Below, in pieces: positions 1 through 7,122 of a stretch of DNA of 10,548 bases; the first letter of the stretch is position 1, and every line of letters begins with the position of its first letter. The position numbers and the translations under genes are program-made. The DNA lies in the NCBI GenBank assembly GCA_018985225.1, contig JADGIF010000343.1:1-10548 (forward strand), read 5' to 3'. Source of the stretch: Amoeboradix gromovi (Eukaryota; Sanchytriomycota; Sanchytriomycetes; Sanchytriales; Sanchytriaceae). The notes below the pieces were generated by a model. The model ran no database searches. It was not told the DNA's origin and was given only the letters and a program-made list of their open reading frames with translations.

Positions 1-70
1 GATTGGATGAAAGAGTAAGAGAATAGCTGTACAGAATATTTATTTTTGAAATTTCGATACAAAAAGTTGT

Positions 71-147
71 TTATTTTTCTTTTATACTCGTCAACTCTGC
101 AAGTCGCTGAATGTCCACTCGTCTCTTAAATCCATAAAGTAATAAAG
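71..147 (-). CDS. Possible 3'-terminal exon of a small spliced gene
   Basis: On the minus strand a short open stretch reads ...LLLYGFKRRVDIQRLAELTS... and ends in TAA at 73-71. It has no ATG of its own. Just upstream (148-150) is CAG preceded by a T-rich tract, with ACTAAC, a good match to the fungal branch point, at about 184-179; together these look like a 3' splice site. One possible first exon is ATG at 259-257, giving MRGA and then a weak GTTCTG donor at 246, which would make a 99-nt intron and a 29-residue product with a hydrophobic segment followed by a basic one. AATAAA at 75-70 overlaps the stop, as it does in the Rpi gene of this window. I do not recognise the product. The alternative is a chance open stretch. 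Confidence 0.3.
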
Positions 148-176
148 CTGAAATAATGTGCCAAGTTGTTACAGAA

Positions 177-219
177 AGTTAGTCCAGTTTTTATATTTGA
201 TGTCCCACGTGTAGTATTG
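177..219 (+). repeat. 43-bp dispersed repeat, copy A
   Basis: This copy matches the minus strand of 10318-10360 at 37 of 43 positions without gaps (hand count). Five of the six differences are transitions. Shared core words are AGTTTTTATATTTG, then TGTCCCAC and TAGTATT. It contains CACGTG, which is not conserved in copy B. It lies outside recognised genes, possibly within a candidate intron of the minus-strand exon at 71-147. Its function is unknown. Confidence 0.7.
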
Positions 220-381
220 TGACAATGTGAGACATTCAAGCAGAACCTGCGCCCCGCATTTTTGGGATAGTGTTTTGATCAATCTTTAAGGATCGCCCAA
301 ATTTTTGCACCGCAGTCTTGGTTTTTTAATGTATGTTTTCAACTAATGCTAAAATAACATTTAACAACTTCTTCAATTGCG

Positions 382-444
382 GGTATAAACCCGTTTATAC
401 CATAGTGCAATGGTACCGTTTATACCATAGTGCAATGGTAACGG
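382..444. repeat. Two perfect 25-bp tandem repeats with nested hairpins
   Basis: A 25-bp unit occurs twice head to tail without mismatch, at 391-415 and 416-440. Inside each unit TACCAT and ATGGTA flank a 6-nt AGTGCA loop and so can form a stem. The first unit also overlaps an inverted repeat with GGTATAAAC at 382-390 and GTTTATACC at 393-401. The second unit plus its right flank can extend the stem through CCGTT/AACGG. The stretch lies between the coiled-coil gene and the left-edge exon. No coding potential is seen and the role is unknown. Confidence 0.85.
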
Positions 445-588
445 TTTGGCAACTTAGAATTTTAAATACTTGGCCTGAATTCATGTTTTGATTTGAATCA
501 ACTGATTTTATTTGGCCAAAGAGTTGACTAATTTAGAGATCTGATGGAGCTCAAAGACGATTAGGTCACTGTGTCATTGTACCTCTCA

Positions 589-594
589 TTTATT
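589..594 (-). terminator. AATAAA poly(A) signal of the coiled-coil gene
   Basis: AATAAA reads on the minus strand about 29 nt past the TAA stop of the 623-1423 gene. Position and sequence fit a canonical eukaryotic polyadenylation hexamer, although AT-rich DNA yields such words by chance. Confidence 0.45.
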
Positions 595-622
595 AAAAAT
601 ATTACGAGCACGAATTGCTTGG

Positions 623-1423
623 TTAGGAAGTCAAGTTCTCAATTTCATTTTTCAGCCATTCTTTTTCGTACTCTAGGGTTTGAAGTTCCATTCTATAATT
701 CTCCATCTCTTGGTCATGCTTGTGTTTCAATTCCAATTTCTTTTCTTTTACTTGAGAATCCAAACTTCTTCTATATTCTCTCTGCTTATCCTTGATTCTC
801 TGCTTTTCTAGACTCTGAAACTTCAAAAATTCAGCCAGGTCATCCTGAATTGCCTCTTTATCCTTTAATGTTTCCTTTTCAGTTTCGTCTCTTTGCTTTA
901 ACTTTTCCTCAACTTGTAGACGTCGTCCTTGTAAAACATCGTGCAAAAGATTTTCTCGATGCTTGTTTTCTAAATCAACCTGGGCATTAATTTTGTTGCA
1001 TAGTTCGGATTGAACCTGAGCAATGTCCCTTTCAAGTTGCGTACTACTCAGCCAACCTTTATTTTTAAATCTATTTCTTAATATTTCCAAATTCGCGTAC
1101 TCGTCTTTCCAGTCTTCAACCTTATCAGTATTTAACACTGCCAGTGCTTTTTGAATTTTCTTTGTGAATTCATTATTAATTGCACCTCTTTCAGTTTGAT
1201 AAGTTGATGAGTCTCCGAGGGTTTTTTGATTTAAATTACTTTTGACTATGCTGGTTTTTCTTATCTCCCTGTCTTCAAGGTACCTGTTAAGAGTCAATGC
1301 AGCTTCTTTATCGAGTCCGTTCTTGAGGAACAGCGCAATCTCTCGCTCTTTTAAATATCTTTCACGCAGAAACTGCTTTTTTTCTTGAACGTTTTGTCTG
1401 GGTAACATGGCTTGGGGTTTCAT
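623..1423 (-). CDS. 266-aa coiled-coil protein of unknown function
   Basis: The start ATG (1423-1421) is immediately preceded by an in-frame TGA, so the start is firm unless there is an upstream exon. The protein is highly charged (Lys, Glu, Arg, Gln) and almost wholly helical. The N-terminal third has short helical segments (EKKQFLRERYLKEREIALF). A less charged linker lies near residues 65-85, and a long coiled coil runs from about residue 130 to the C-terminus, including EYRRSLDSQVKEKKLELK. The YRxxLDxQVxEKK pattern recurs in ciliary and flagellar rod proteins such as the MNS1 and CCDC66 types, but low-complexity coiled coils make this resemblance unreliable. No signal peptide or membrane segment is visible. 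It diverges from the 197-aa gene across a 318-bp spacer. I do not assign a function. Confidence 0.85.
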   Translation of the reverse strand: MKPQAMLPRQNVQEKKQFLRERYLKEREIALFLKNGLDKEAALTLNRYLEDREIRKTSIVKSNLNQKTLGDSSTYQTERGAINNEFTKKIQKALAVLNTDKVEDWKDEYANLEILRNRFKNKGWLSSTQLERDIAQVQSELCNKINAQVDLENKHRENLLHDVLQGRRLQVEEKLKQRDETEKETLKDKEAIQDDLAEFLKFQSLEKQRIKDKQREYRRSLDSQVKEKKLELKHKHDQEMENYRMELQTLEYEKEWLKNEIENLTS

Positions 1424-1741
1424 TCATTTTGTAGATTTCAAACCGATGATGTGCATATGAATGAAAAAGCCCTCGTGAAATTCCATCGGCAAGCTACGAG
1501 TACTAGATGAAGCTTTTAAAATATCTCAAATGGTATACTAATAAGTAAAATGTCCAAATGTCTTTAAAATAATACTTTTCCCAGAGTTCCCTCCTTTGCC
1601 ACACAGATCCTTTACCACTACTTAGCGGATTCTCAGCGAGTTATCTCTTTTTATTTTTGTCATCCTCTTTTACCACCCCTGTACTATAGTTTTCATGGAG
1701 CATGGTCTCATTGCTAAATTTTAGTTAATTATTTTTGTAAC
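1424..1741. promoter_or_regulatory. 318-bp divergent intergenic region
   Basis: This spacer separates two divergently transcribed genes and so must hold both promoters. The half nearest the plus-strand gene is pyrimidine-rich and then turns into an AT-rich tract up to the ATG. No clear TATA box or known transcription-factor site stands out. A 17-codon ATG frame (from 1459, plus) is too short to call. A TACTAAT word occurs near 1536 without a convincing splice pair. Confidence 0.5.
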
Positions 1742-2335
1742 ATGTCAACTGCATTATACAATTTAAATAAGGATTTAGCACAAGTAGAATATCTTCAGAT
1801 TTTACTCAAGGACTTGAAAGTGCAGTTTAATCTCTCATTTGACCACATGCTGGAAAATAACTTGAATACGTGGTTTGAATTTAAGCATAGCTTACTGAAC
1901 TTTCAGCATCATTGGAATAATAGCGAAGTTAAAAGAGTTCCATATATTAATTATTTTAAAAATCTAGCGCTTGATCAAATGGAGATTAAAAACAAAATGC
2001 ATTTACGGCTGCAATACTTTGATGCCGTAGTGGAATTCTCAAGTGGATCGGTAAAGTTCGAATCACCATCTCTTTATACAAATGGACTAAACTCTTATTT
2101 GGAAAAGCTAGAGAATGAATTTGGAAACGAATTTGTGAATGTGAAGTCTAAAGAGAGCGTAGTTCCAGTATCCAAAGTGTTTATTCTTTTTATTATTGGT
2201 ATAATAGAGCTAGATAAATACACTAGCTCAATTCATTTTGAGTGGCTTTTTAATGAATTTAAGTGCACGGTTCCTGTAAATTATTTATACAAAAGATCAC
2301 TTCATTCTTTGGAAACAGTAGTTCAAGAACTATGA
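1742..2335 (+). CDS. 197-aa protein of unknown function
   Basis: An uninterrupted ATG-to-TGA frame. I do not recognise the family. The N-terminal ~60 residues form leucine-rich amphipathic helices rich in Phe, His and Trp (for example EYLQILLKDLKVQFNLSFDH). A middle section contains DAVVEFSSGSVKFESPSLY, which looks beta-like. A hydrophobic helix, VSKVFILFIIGIIEL (about residues 142-156), is too short and isolated for a confident transmembrane call and is more likely buried. The C-terminus is again helical. There is no signal peptide and no catalytic motif. The composition suggests a small helical subunit of a larger complex, which is inference only. AATAAA at 2353-2358 follows the stop by 17 nt. 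Mdm10 converges on it from the right. Confidence 0.75.
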   Translation: MSTALYNLNKDLAQVEYLQILLKDLKVQFNLSFDHMLENNLNTWFEFKHSLLNFQHHWNNSEVKRVPYINYFKNLALDQMEIKNKMHLRLQYFDAVVEFSSGSVKFESPSLYTNGLNSYLEKLENEFGNEFVNVKSKESVVPVSKVFILFIIGIIELDKYTSSIHFEWLFNEFKCTVPVNYLYKRSLHSLETVVQEL

Positions 2336-2586
2336 ACACGATCACATCTCTTAATAAATTACATTCTTGGTAATTGAAACTATTTCTTTCATTTGCAACA
2401 AATGTGGAGGCCAAATCTTGGAAAGCGCTGATTGCCCTCTGCTATGGTATTAATGGTTAGCATCTGTAACGTTAAAAATTCAGAGACATGGACATTCGCG
2501 AAGATCATAGATCGACACTTCCCCAGAATAATGGACCGAGATCCTACTGTATTTGCGAAAAAGATAGTAAACCTCTATCAGATTTA
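2336..2586. other. Convergent intergenic spacer
   Basis: The 3' ends of the 197-aa gene and Mdm10 face each other across 251 bp. The left part has AATAAA (2353-2358, plus). A small inverted repeat, CATTTG-CAA-CAAATG, lies around 2390-2404. Short open frames cross the spacer but lack ATG starts or run into the Mdm10 coding region, so I call no gene here. No AATAAA was found for Mdm10 on the minus strand. Confidence 0.5.
2353..2358 (+). terminator. AATAAA poly(A) signal of the 197-aa gene
   Basis: AATAAA begins 17 nt after the TGA stop of the 1742-2335 gene on the same strand, a plausible polyadenylation hexamer. Confidence 0.45.
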
Positions 2587-3471
2587 TCAAAGTTCTATGT
2601 TAACACCTATTGCAAAAGTAGGTTTCTGATTAAAAAACTTTTCCAAGCGACTCCACTGGAATGGAATGTTCATGTTTATTGAAAAAGAGGGAATCTGAAT
2701 TCCAGAATTGTAAGAGTATGATAATGACAATCCTGTCAAATGGCCAAGAGCCAAAGTCAAGTTTTGATTCCTTGACTGTTTCATTTTCTGAGAAACAGAA
2801 AACCCGCATCTTATGTTGGAATCGTAAGAAAACAAGTTTGCATCAAGCCTACTAGCAAAATTAATGTGGATATTATCCCTTCTGACCAAAGGTTTAAATA
2901 TAGAACTGGAAACTTGCCCTATAATTGGAGTATATGTTAAAACAAGTGTATTAGATCTATACAACCTTCTAAGGCCAAACGACACACCTCCTGCCTTTCC
3001 TTTTGGTAAGTAGTATAGCTCGCAGCCAAAACTACTCTGCTTGTTCTGACCTAAGAGTACAGAGCACCCAACAGCGTGATCAAAAGTAGAGACGCTGGTT
3101 TCTATATTTACAGCTTTTATCGGACTGACAAGTAATGAATATGCGATTTCTGCTTTCGGCGGATCCATAGAAGTTGAACCAATTAATGTCCCATATATGC
3201 CTCTTGCAATAGCAGTCGAAGCAATCATATCAGTAGCGTTTTTTAAAGACCAAGTGCTATGCAGATAATACTTGTCTTTCAAAACAGAATACGACATGCA
3301 AGATTCTTCTAACGGTAACTTCAGCGAATGATTTGCTCTGAATTCTGGATTGATAGTCTTTAGAGTTTGCACGAACATTCCGATTGATCTGTTTGGCAGC
3401 AGAATATCATCCGATTCCTTTAATATTAACGAATAGCGGTCTTCCGGCAGAAAATTGTTTAGTTCTTCCAT
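2587..3471 (-). CDS. MDM10: Mdm10-like mitochondrial outer-membrane beta-barrel
   Basis: Mdm10 is a porin-fold barrel of the mitochondrial outer membrane. It anchors the ERMES ER-mitochondria tether (with Mmm1, Mdm12 and Mdm34) and also joins the SAM complex in late TOM assembly. The match to yeast Mdm10 recalled from memory is clear in the central strands: SFGCELYY (about 147-154), LTYTPIIGQVSSSI (178-191) and FASRLDANLFSYDSNIRCGF (205-224) align with the family's SLGAEFW, LSWNPLFGHISST and KYDFNLYSIESNLSFGCEF segments. An N-terminal ...RYSLILKES...LLPNRSIGMF... fits the conserved NSY...LLDFxxP region. The C-terminus (FAIGVNIEL) fits a beta-signal, G-x-x-hydrophobic-x-hydrophobic. I use the ATG at 3471-3469; the frame stays open 5' only to a stop at 3540-3538 and has no earlier ATG. 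At 294 aa it is much shorter than the 493-aa yeast protein and lacks the long loops. Confidence 0.8.
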   Translation of the reverse strand: MEELNNFLPEDRYSLILKESDDILLPNRSIGMFVQTLKTINPEFRANHSLKLPLEESCMSYSVLKDKYYLHSTWSLKNATDMIASTAIARGIYGTLIGSTSMDPPKAEIAYSLLVSPIKAVNIETSVSTFDHAVGCSVLLGQNKQSSFGCELYYLPKGKAGGVSFGLRRLYRSNTLVLTYTPIIGQVSSSIFKPLVRRDNIHINFASRLDANLFSYDSNIRCGFSVSQKMKQSRNQNLTLALGHLTGLSLSYSYNSGIQIPSFSINMNIPFQWSRLEKFFNQKPTFAIGVNIEL

Positions 3472-3628
3472 TCTCCTTGTATAAGATGAAAAATTTGGTA
3501 CAAAATATTTCCTTTGCAGATCCAATGCACTTAAAATTTAGGCCCCATTTGCTATGTTCTTCAGAGGTCCTTTGTTGTGAATGTGATAAGTTTGTTTTTG
3601 GCAATTTTTTTCAAACTCTGTCTAGCAA
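3472..3628. promoter_or_regulatory. 157-bp divergent promoter between MDM10 and SMC3
   Basis: The two start codons point away from each other across only 157 bp, so both promoters must overlap here. A T-rich tract (about 3592-3612) lies just upstream of the SMC3 ATG. No recognised binding motif is visible. The left part also stays open in the MDM10 frame for 66 nt (back to the stop at 3538-3540) but without an ATG. Confidence 0.5.
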
Positions 3629-6600
3629 ATGAAAATAGATGCTGTACAGCTAAAACACTTCAAAAGTTACCAGAACACCCAAGTGGAACTGCAATCAGGT
3701 CTAAATGTTATTTGCGGTAGAAATGGATCCGGTAAATCTAATTTTTTCTGGGCCATCCGATTTGCCCTGGGTGAAGCCTATTCCCACTTGTCAAGACAAG
3801 AAAGGCAATCATTAATAAAGGACGGTGAAACTTTTGCATTTGTTCAAATTAAGTTTGATAACACTGATCGTCGATTTCCAACAGACAACGATGAAATGAT
3901 TCTTCGTCGCACTATCTCATTAAAGCGCGATGAATTCACAGTTGATTCTAAATCTGCAATTAAATCTCAAGTAGCTAATCTGTTGGAAGCGGCAGGATTT
4001 TCCAACTCGAACCCATTCTACATTGTCCCCCAAGGTAAAATAACCTCATTGTGCCACTCTAAAGATGCGGATCGTCTTAGAATAATCAAGGAGGTTGCTG
4101 GTACTCAAACCTATGAGGACAAAAGGCAAGAGTCGGTCAAGATATTTGATGAGACAAATTTGAAAAAGGAAAAAATTAATGAAATGCTGGTATTGTTAGA
4201 TAAACGTTTAGTTGAGTTACGGAAGGAGCAGGAAGAGCTAGCCAAGTTTAATCTCGTCAATGACAAACACAAGGCACTAAAATACAATCTATTCCAGCTG
4301 CAACTAAATGAAATTGAGGCATCCCTGGTAGATCTAGAATCCAACAGATCTGAAGTTGAATCTCTTAATTCGGGTGATTACTCAGATACCGAAGGTATTT
4401 TGAAGTCTATCAAATCACTGCAGCAGTCAATTCATCAATCCCAATTGCAGTCCTTGTTGCATCAAGAAGACAAAACATCAACATTATCTTCTATAAACGA
4501 TCAATCTACTCAGTTGTCTAAGCTAGAGTATATGATTCAAGATGCTAGGCAGCAATTGCTTTTACAATCCCAGTCCTCTAAGGAATCTCTATCTGATTTA
4601 GCTAACCAATTGAATGAATCTAAGAACAACCTTTTACTGCTTCAACAACAGCTACATTACAAAATGCAGCTGAACAGTTGGAATCAATTTGAAAACCATT
4701 CTGATGTTGAAAATGCTATCAATACGCATATCGAGAATATCAATAACCAGCTATCCTACACAAAATCACATTTAGAATTTCTACAAAAGCAGCGAGAACA
4801 GCAATCTACTACTATAAATACCACTGAATTGATATCAAGACAGCGAGAGCTATGGCGAAATAAACAGCAATCTACGATAAAATATAATTCTTCAAAATCA
4901 GCGGTTTCTGAGATTAGTAACCGAATAGCCAAATCCAACTATACTCTGTTACTGAATATACAGCATTGTGCCACAATAGTAAAGGAGTGTAATCTGTCCG
5001 GGTATCATGGCCCATTATACCAGCTATTTGAATGCGATGCTGTACTAAACACAGTTATTGATGTTGTAGCAAATCAGTCATTGTTCCATGTAGTAGTAGA
5101 CAACGAGAATACTTGCGAAATGTTAATGATGGAATTTAATCGCAGATCGCTTGGAAGGTGTACTTTCATTCCGTTGAATAGAATACAAAGTAAACACCGT
5201 GATTATAAACAACACACTTCATTGCTGTCATTATTAACCTATAAGCCAGAGTACTCTACATTAATGGCGCATGTATTCGGCAAATCAATAGTAGTCGACG
5301 AGAATGACAACATCTCCAACGTTGAGGGAGGGTTAGATGTATTGTATCTAAATGGTACAAGAATTGAAAGCAGTGGTCCAATGAGTGGTGGATACCATGG
5401 AAATAACAAATACTCGCTATTAGCAGAGTTGCGCGAGCACCAAGCTGAACTTGATGAATTGGACAATGAACTGATTGCAATTACAAAAGAACTAGATGTG
5501 CTAGATTCAGCAATAAGAGATGCTAATGTTGCTAATAAGCAATCCGTGTGCATGAGATCTGTTGAGAGTGATATAGCTAAATATAGCAGATTGTTGATAG
5601 AGAATGAATGCAAACTACAAGCATGTACAAAAGATGTGAACATGGATACGTCAGAGATCAGCACTCTTATAGAACAAAAGCAAACAGAAATAAAACGACT
5701 AACTCAACAAATGGAAGATTTAGAGCAATTAAACGTTAGTACCACAGATCTAGATGTGGATGCGTTGGATGCGGAGTACAATGTACTGAAAGAGGCATTA
5801 AGTGGCAATCAAAAGCTGCTTGAGAGTTTAAATGACAAAATGCAAGAATTAGAATCAGGTTTGAGTGCAATGCAACAAGAATTGGAAGAGAAACAATTGC
5901 AGCTTACAAAGGTCGAATCGAAGAACGTGCAACATAAAATGGACTTGAATCATATTTTAGTTTCAATTCATAATGTGATAGAGACCAGAAACAAGATATT
6001 GATGGAAATAGAAGAATTGGGAGTGCTTCCAAGCAGAAAACTAATAACAGAATTTAGCGGATACAACTCTGACGAGATTAGCAGGGAGCTGAGTAGCTTA
6101 GAAAGCAGATTAAGGGTACATGTCAATAAGAGAGCGAATGAGCAATATGATGAATACAGTAAACAACACGAGGAACTGACAGATAGACATGAGATGCTGG
6201 ATGGAAATGCTACAAGAATAAATGAGTTACTAGTGGAAATGGACAGAAAAAAAGAGGAAACGATTAACAACACATTCAAATCAGTCTCTATGCAATTCCA
6301 AGAGATATTCGAAAAGATAGTACCCGGTGGGCATGCTGACTTGATAAACACAGATAATGGGGTAGGTATAAACGCGCAATTTGGAGCCACAATGATGAAT
6401 ATGAACTCTTTGTCGGGAGGACAAAAGACTGTAGTGGCCCTCAGTTTATTGTTTGCAATACAAAGTGTAGATAAACAGCCGTTCTATGTGTTCGATGAAG
6501 TAGATGCAAGTCTGGATGCAGAGTATAGGGACAGTATCAGTAATTTGATTAAGGAGTTCAGTAAGGAAGCTCAATTTATTGTAACAACCTTCAGAAGAGA

Positions 6601-6715
6601 AATCATTAGTAGAGCTGATTGCGTGTACGGAGTGGGTTATATGAACAGAGTAAGTCATGTGGAGAAAATTAACAAGAATGAAGCACTGGACTTTGTGGAC
6701 CAAGTGGAAAGATAA
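3629..6715 (+). CDS. SMC3: Smc3, cohesin ATPase subunit
   Basis: Smc3 pairs with Smc1 through its hinge and with the kleisin Scc1/Rad21 to form the cohesin ring that holds sister chromatids together. Domains in order: N-terminal ATPase lobe with Walker A GRNGSGKSN (30-38) and Q-loop YIVPQGKI (Q135); N-arm coiled coil (~160-450); hinge (~455-600) opening with GYHGPLYQLF and containing VTF-like CTFIPLNR, HVFGKSIVV and MSGGYHG; C-arm coiled coil (~605-880); C-lobe with signature LSGGQK (928-933), Walker B FYVFDEVD (E957) and the Smc3-typical FIVTTFRREII. PFYxFDExDxxLD followed by QFIxTTFR marks Smc3 rather than other SMCs. The ATG has an in-frame TAG two codons upstream. It is shorter (1028 aa) than the usual ~1200 aa, with the loss in the coiled-coil arms. 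The acetylation site reads K99-R100 instead of Lys-Lys. AATAAA follows the stop immediately. Confidence 0.97.
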   Translation: MKIDAVQLKHFKSYQNTQVELQSGLNVICGRNGSGKSNFFWAIRFALGEAYSHLSRQERQSLIKDGETFAFVQIKFDNTDRRFPTDNDEMILRRTISLKRDEFTVDSKSAIKSQVANLLEAAGFSNSNPFYIVPQGKITSLCHSKDADRLRIIKEVAGTQTYEDKRQESVKIFDETNLKKEKINEMLVLLDKRLVELRKEQEELAKFNLVNDKHKALKYNLFQLQLNEIEASLVDLESNRSEVESLNSGDYSDTEGILKSIKSLQQSIHQSQLQSLLHQEDKTSTLSSINDQSTQLSKLEYMIQDARQQLLLQSQSSKESLSDLANQLNESKNNLLLLQQQLHYKMQLNSWNQFENHSDVENAINTHIENINNQLSYTKSHLEFLQKQREQQSTTINTTELISRQRELWRNKQQSTIKYNSSKSAVSEISNRIAKSNYTLLLNIQHCATIVKECNLSGYHGPLYQLFECDAVLNTVIDVVANQSLFHVVVDNENTCEMLMMEFNRRSLGRCTFIPLNRIQSKHRDYKQHTSLLSLLTYKPEYSTLMAHVFGKSIVVDENDNISNVEGGLDVLYLNGTRIESSGPMSGGYHGNNKYSLLAELREHQAELDELDNELIAITKELDVLDSAIRDANVANKQSVCMRSVESDIAKYSRLLIENECKLQACTKDVNMDTSEISTLIEQKQTEIKRLTQQMEDLEQLNVSTTDLDVDALDAEYNVLKEALSGNQKLLESLNDKMQELESGLSAMQQELEEKQLQLTKVESKNVQHKMDLNHILVSIHNVIETRNKILMEIEELGVLPSRKLITEFSGYNSDEISRELSSLESRLRVHVNKRANEQYDEYSKQHEELTDRHEMLDGNATRINELLVEMDRKKEETINNTFKSVSMQFQEIFEKIVPGGHADLINTDNGVGINAQFGATMMNMNSLSGGQKTVVALSLLFAIQSVDKQPFYVFDEVDASLDAEYRDSISNLIKEFSKEAQFIVTTFRREIISRADCVYGVGYMNRVSHVEKINKNEALDFVDQVER

Positions 6716-6716
6716 G

Positions 6717-6722
6717 AATAAA
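6717..6722 (+). terminator. AATAAA poly(A) signal of SMC3
   Basis: AATAAA lies one base after the TAA stop of SMC3 on the same strand, implying a very short 3' UTR if it is used. Confidence 0.45.
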
Positions 6723-6791
6723 TTATTAAAATTACGATAAATCAGATTTTATAAGAAAATCGTTTTAACTGTGGTTGCGTAACTACTAAAT

Positions 6792-7122
6792 TCATCCCAA
6801 ATGTTTGTGGTGCTTACCCTTGTCTTGATTTTCATCCGTACTGGTCTCAGTTCTCTGATTGTAGTTCCTCCTCGTTAAAAGTCATAATTTCCGAGAAAAT
6901 CGAGAATTTCTAGAGAAACTAGCAATGTTAGTTTCTCCGTTACAGTGATCGCTCATGCTTTCACTACTCTGATGCGGAATTAAACAAGGATACATATATT
7001 TGTATATACTCCTTGCTGCCATATGATCTCTACCTATCTTCAAATGACACTTTTTACAGGTTCAGGTTTCTAAATCGGTTTTCTTTAAAGTACCATACCT
7101 CGTACATGGCATCGAATTTGTT
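6792..7122 (-). pseudogene. TnpB/Fanzor-like C-terminal zinc ribbon relic, unit 1
   Basis: One minus-strand frame, from about 7115 down to a stop at 6794-6792, is broken by TGA at 7064-7062 and at 6884-6882. It reads SMPCTRYGTLKKTDLET, stop, TCKKCHLKIGRDHMAARSIY, then a hydrophilic tail of about 75 residues. The layout C-x2-(C)-G-x11-C-x2-C-x6-D-x2-A-A-R-x-I fits the OrfB zinc ribbon followed by the last RuvC aspartate (RDxxAAxxI) at the end of TnpB and eukaryotic Fanzor nucleases, including the spacing from the fourth Cys to the Asp. The second cysteine has become Tyr (7097-7095). With two stops and a lost ligand it cannot be a working gene. No RuvC-I or RuvC-II region or transposon ends are visible. 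Another zinc-ribbon protein is possible. Confidence 0.5.
6913..6937. repeat. 9-bp inverted repeat
   Basis: GAGAAACTA (6913-6921) and TAGTTTCTC (6929-6937) are perfect inverted arms around a 7-nt loop. They lie within the tail of the zinc-ribbon relic downstream of SMC3. No T-tract or known function accompanies the stem. Confidence 0.6.

Noticed and set aside
205-214. CACGTG box in repeat copy A as a bHLH or centromere-factor site.
   Set aside because: Not kept in copy B, where the same place reads CACACA, so it is not the conserved part of the repeat.
571-795. 74-codon plus-strand frame antisense to the end of the coiled-coil gene.
   Set aside because: It begins with GTG and its content is the mirror of a biased coiled-coil sequence; a shadow.
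2358-2453. Plus-strand open stretch with a CNKCGG zinc-knuckle-like word between the 197-aa gene and Mdm10.
   Set aside because: Only 31 codons, no ATG, no second Cys pair in frame and no splice signals; most likely chance in the convergent spacer.
2432-2682. Two overlapping plus-strand frames of about 65 codons.
   Set aside because: One starts with TTG, neither resembles a family, and both run into the Mdm10 C-terminal coding region on the other strand.
3472-3525. N-terminal extension of Mdm10 by 18 residues.
   Set aside because: It would need a TTG start; the first ATG at 3471 fits the family start better.
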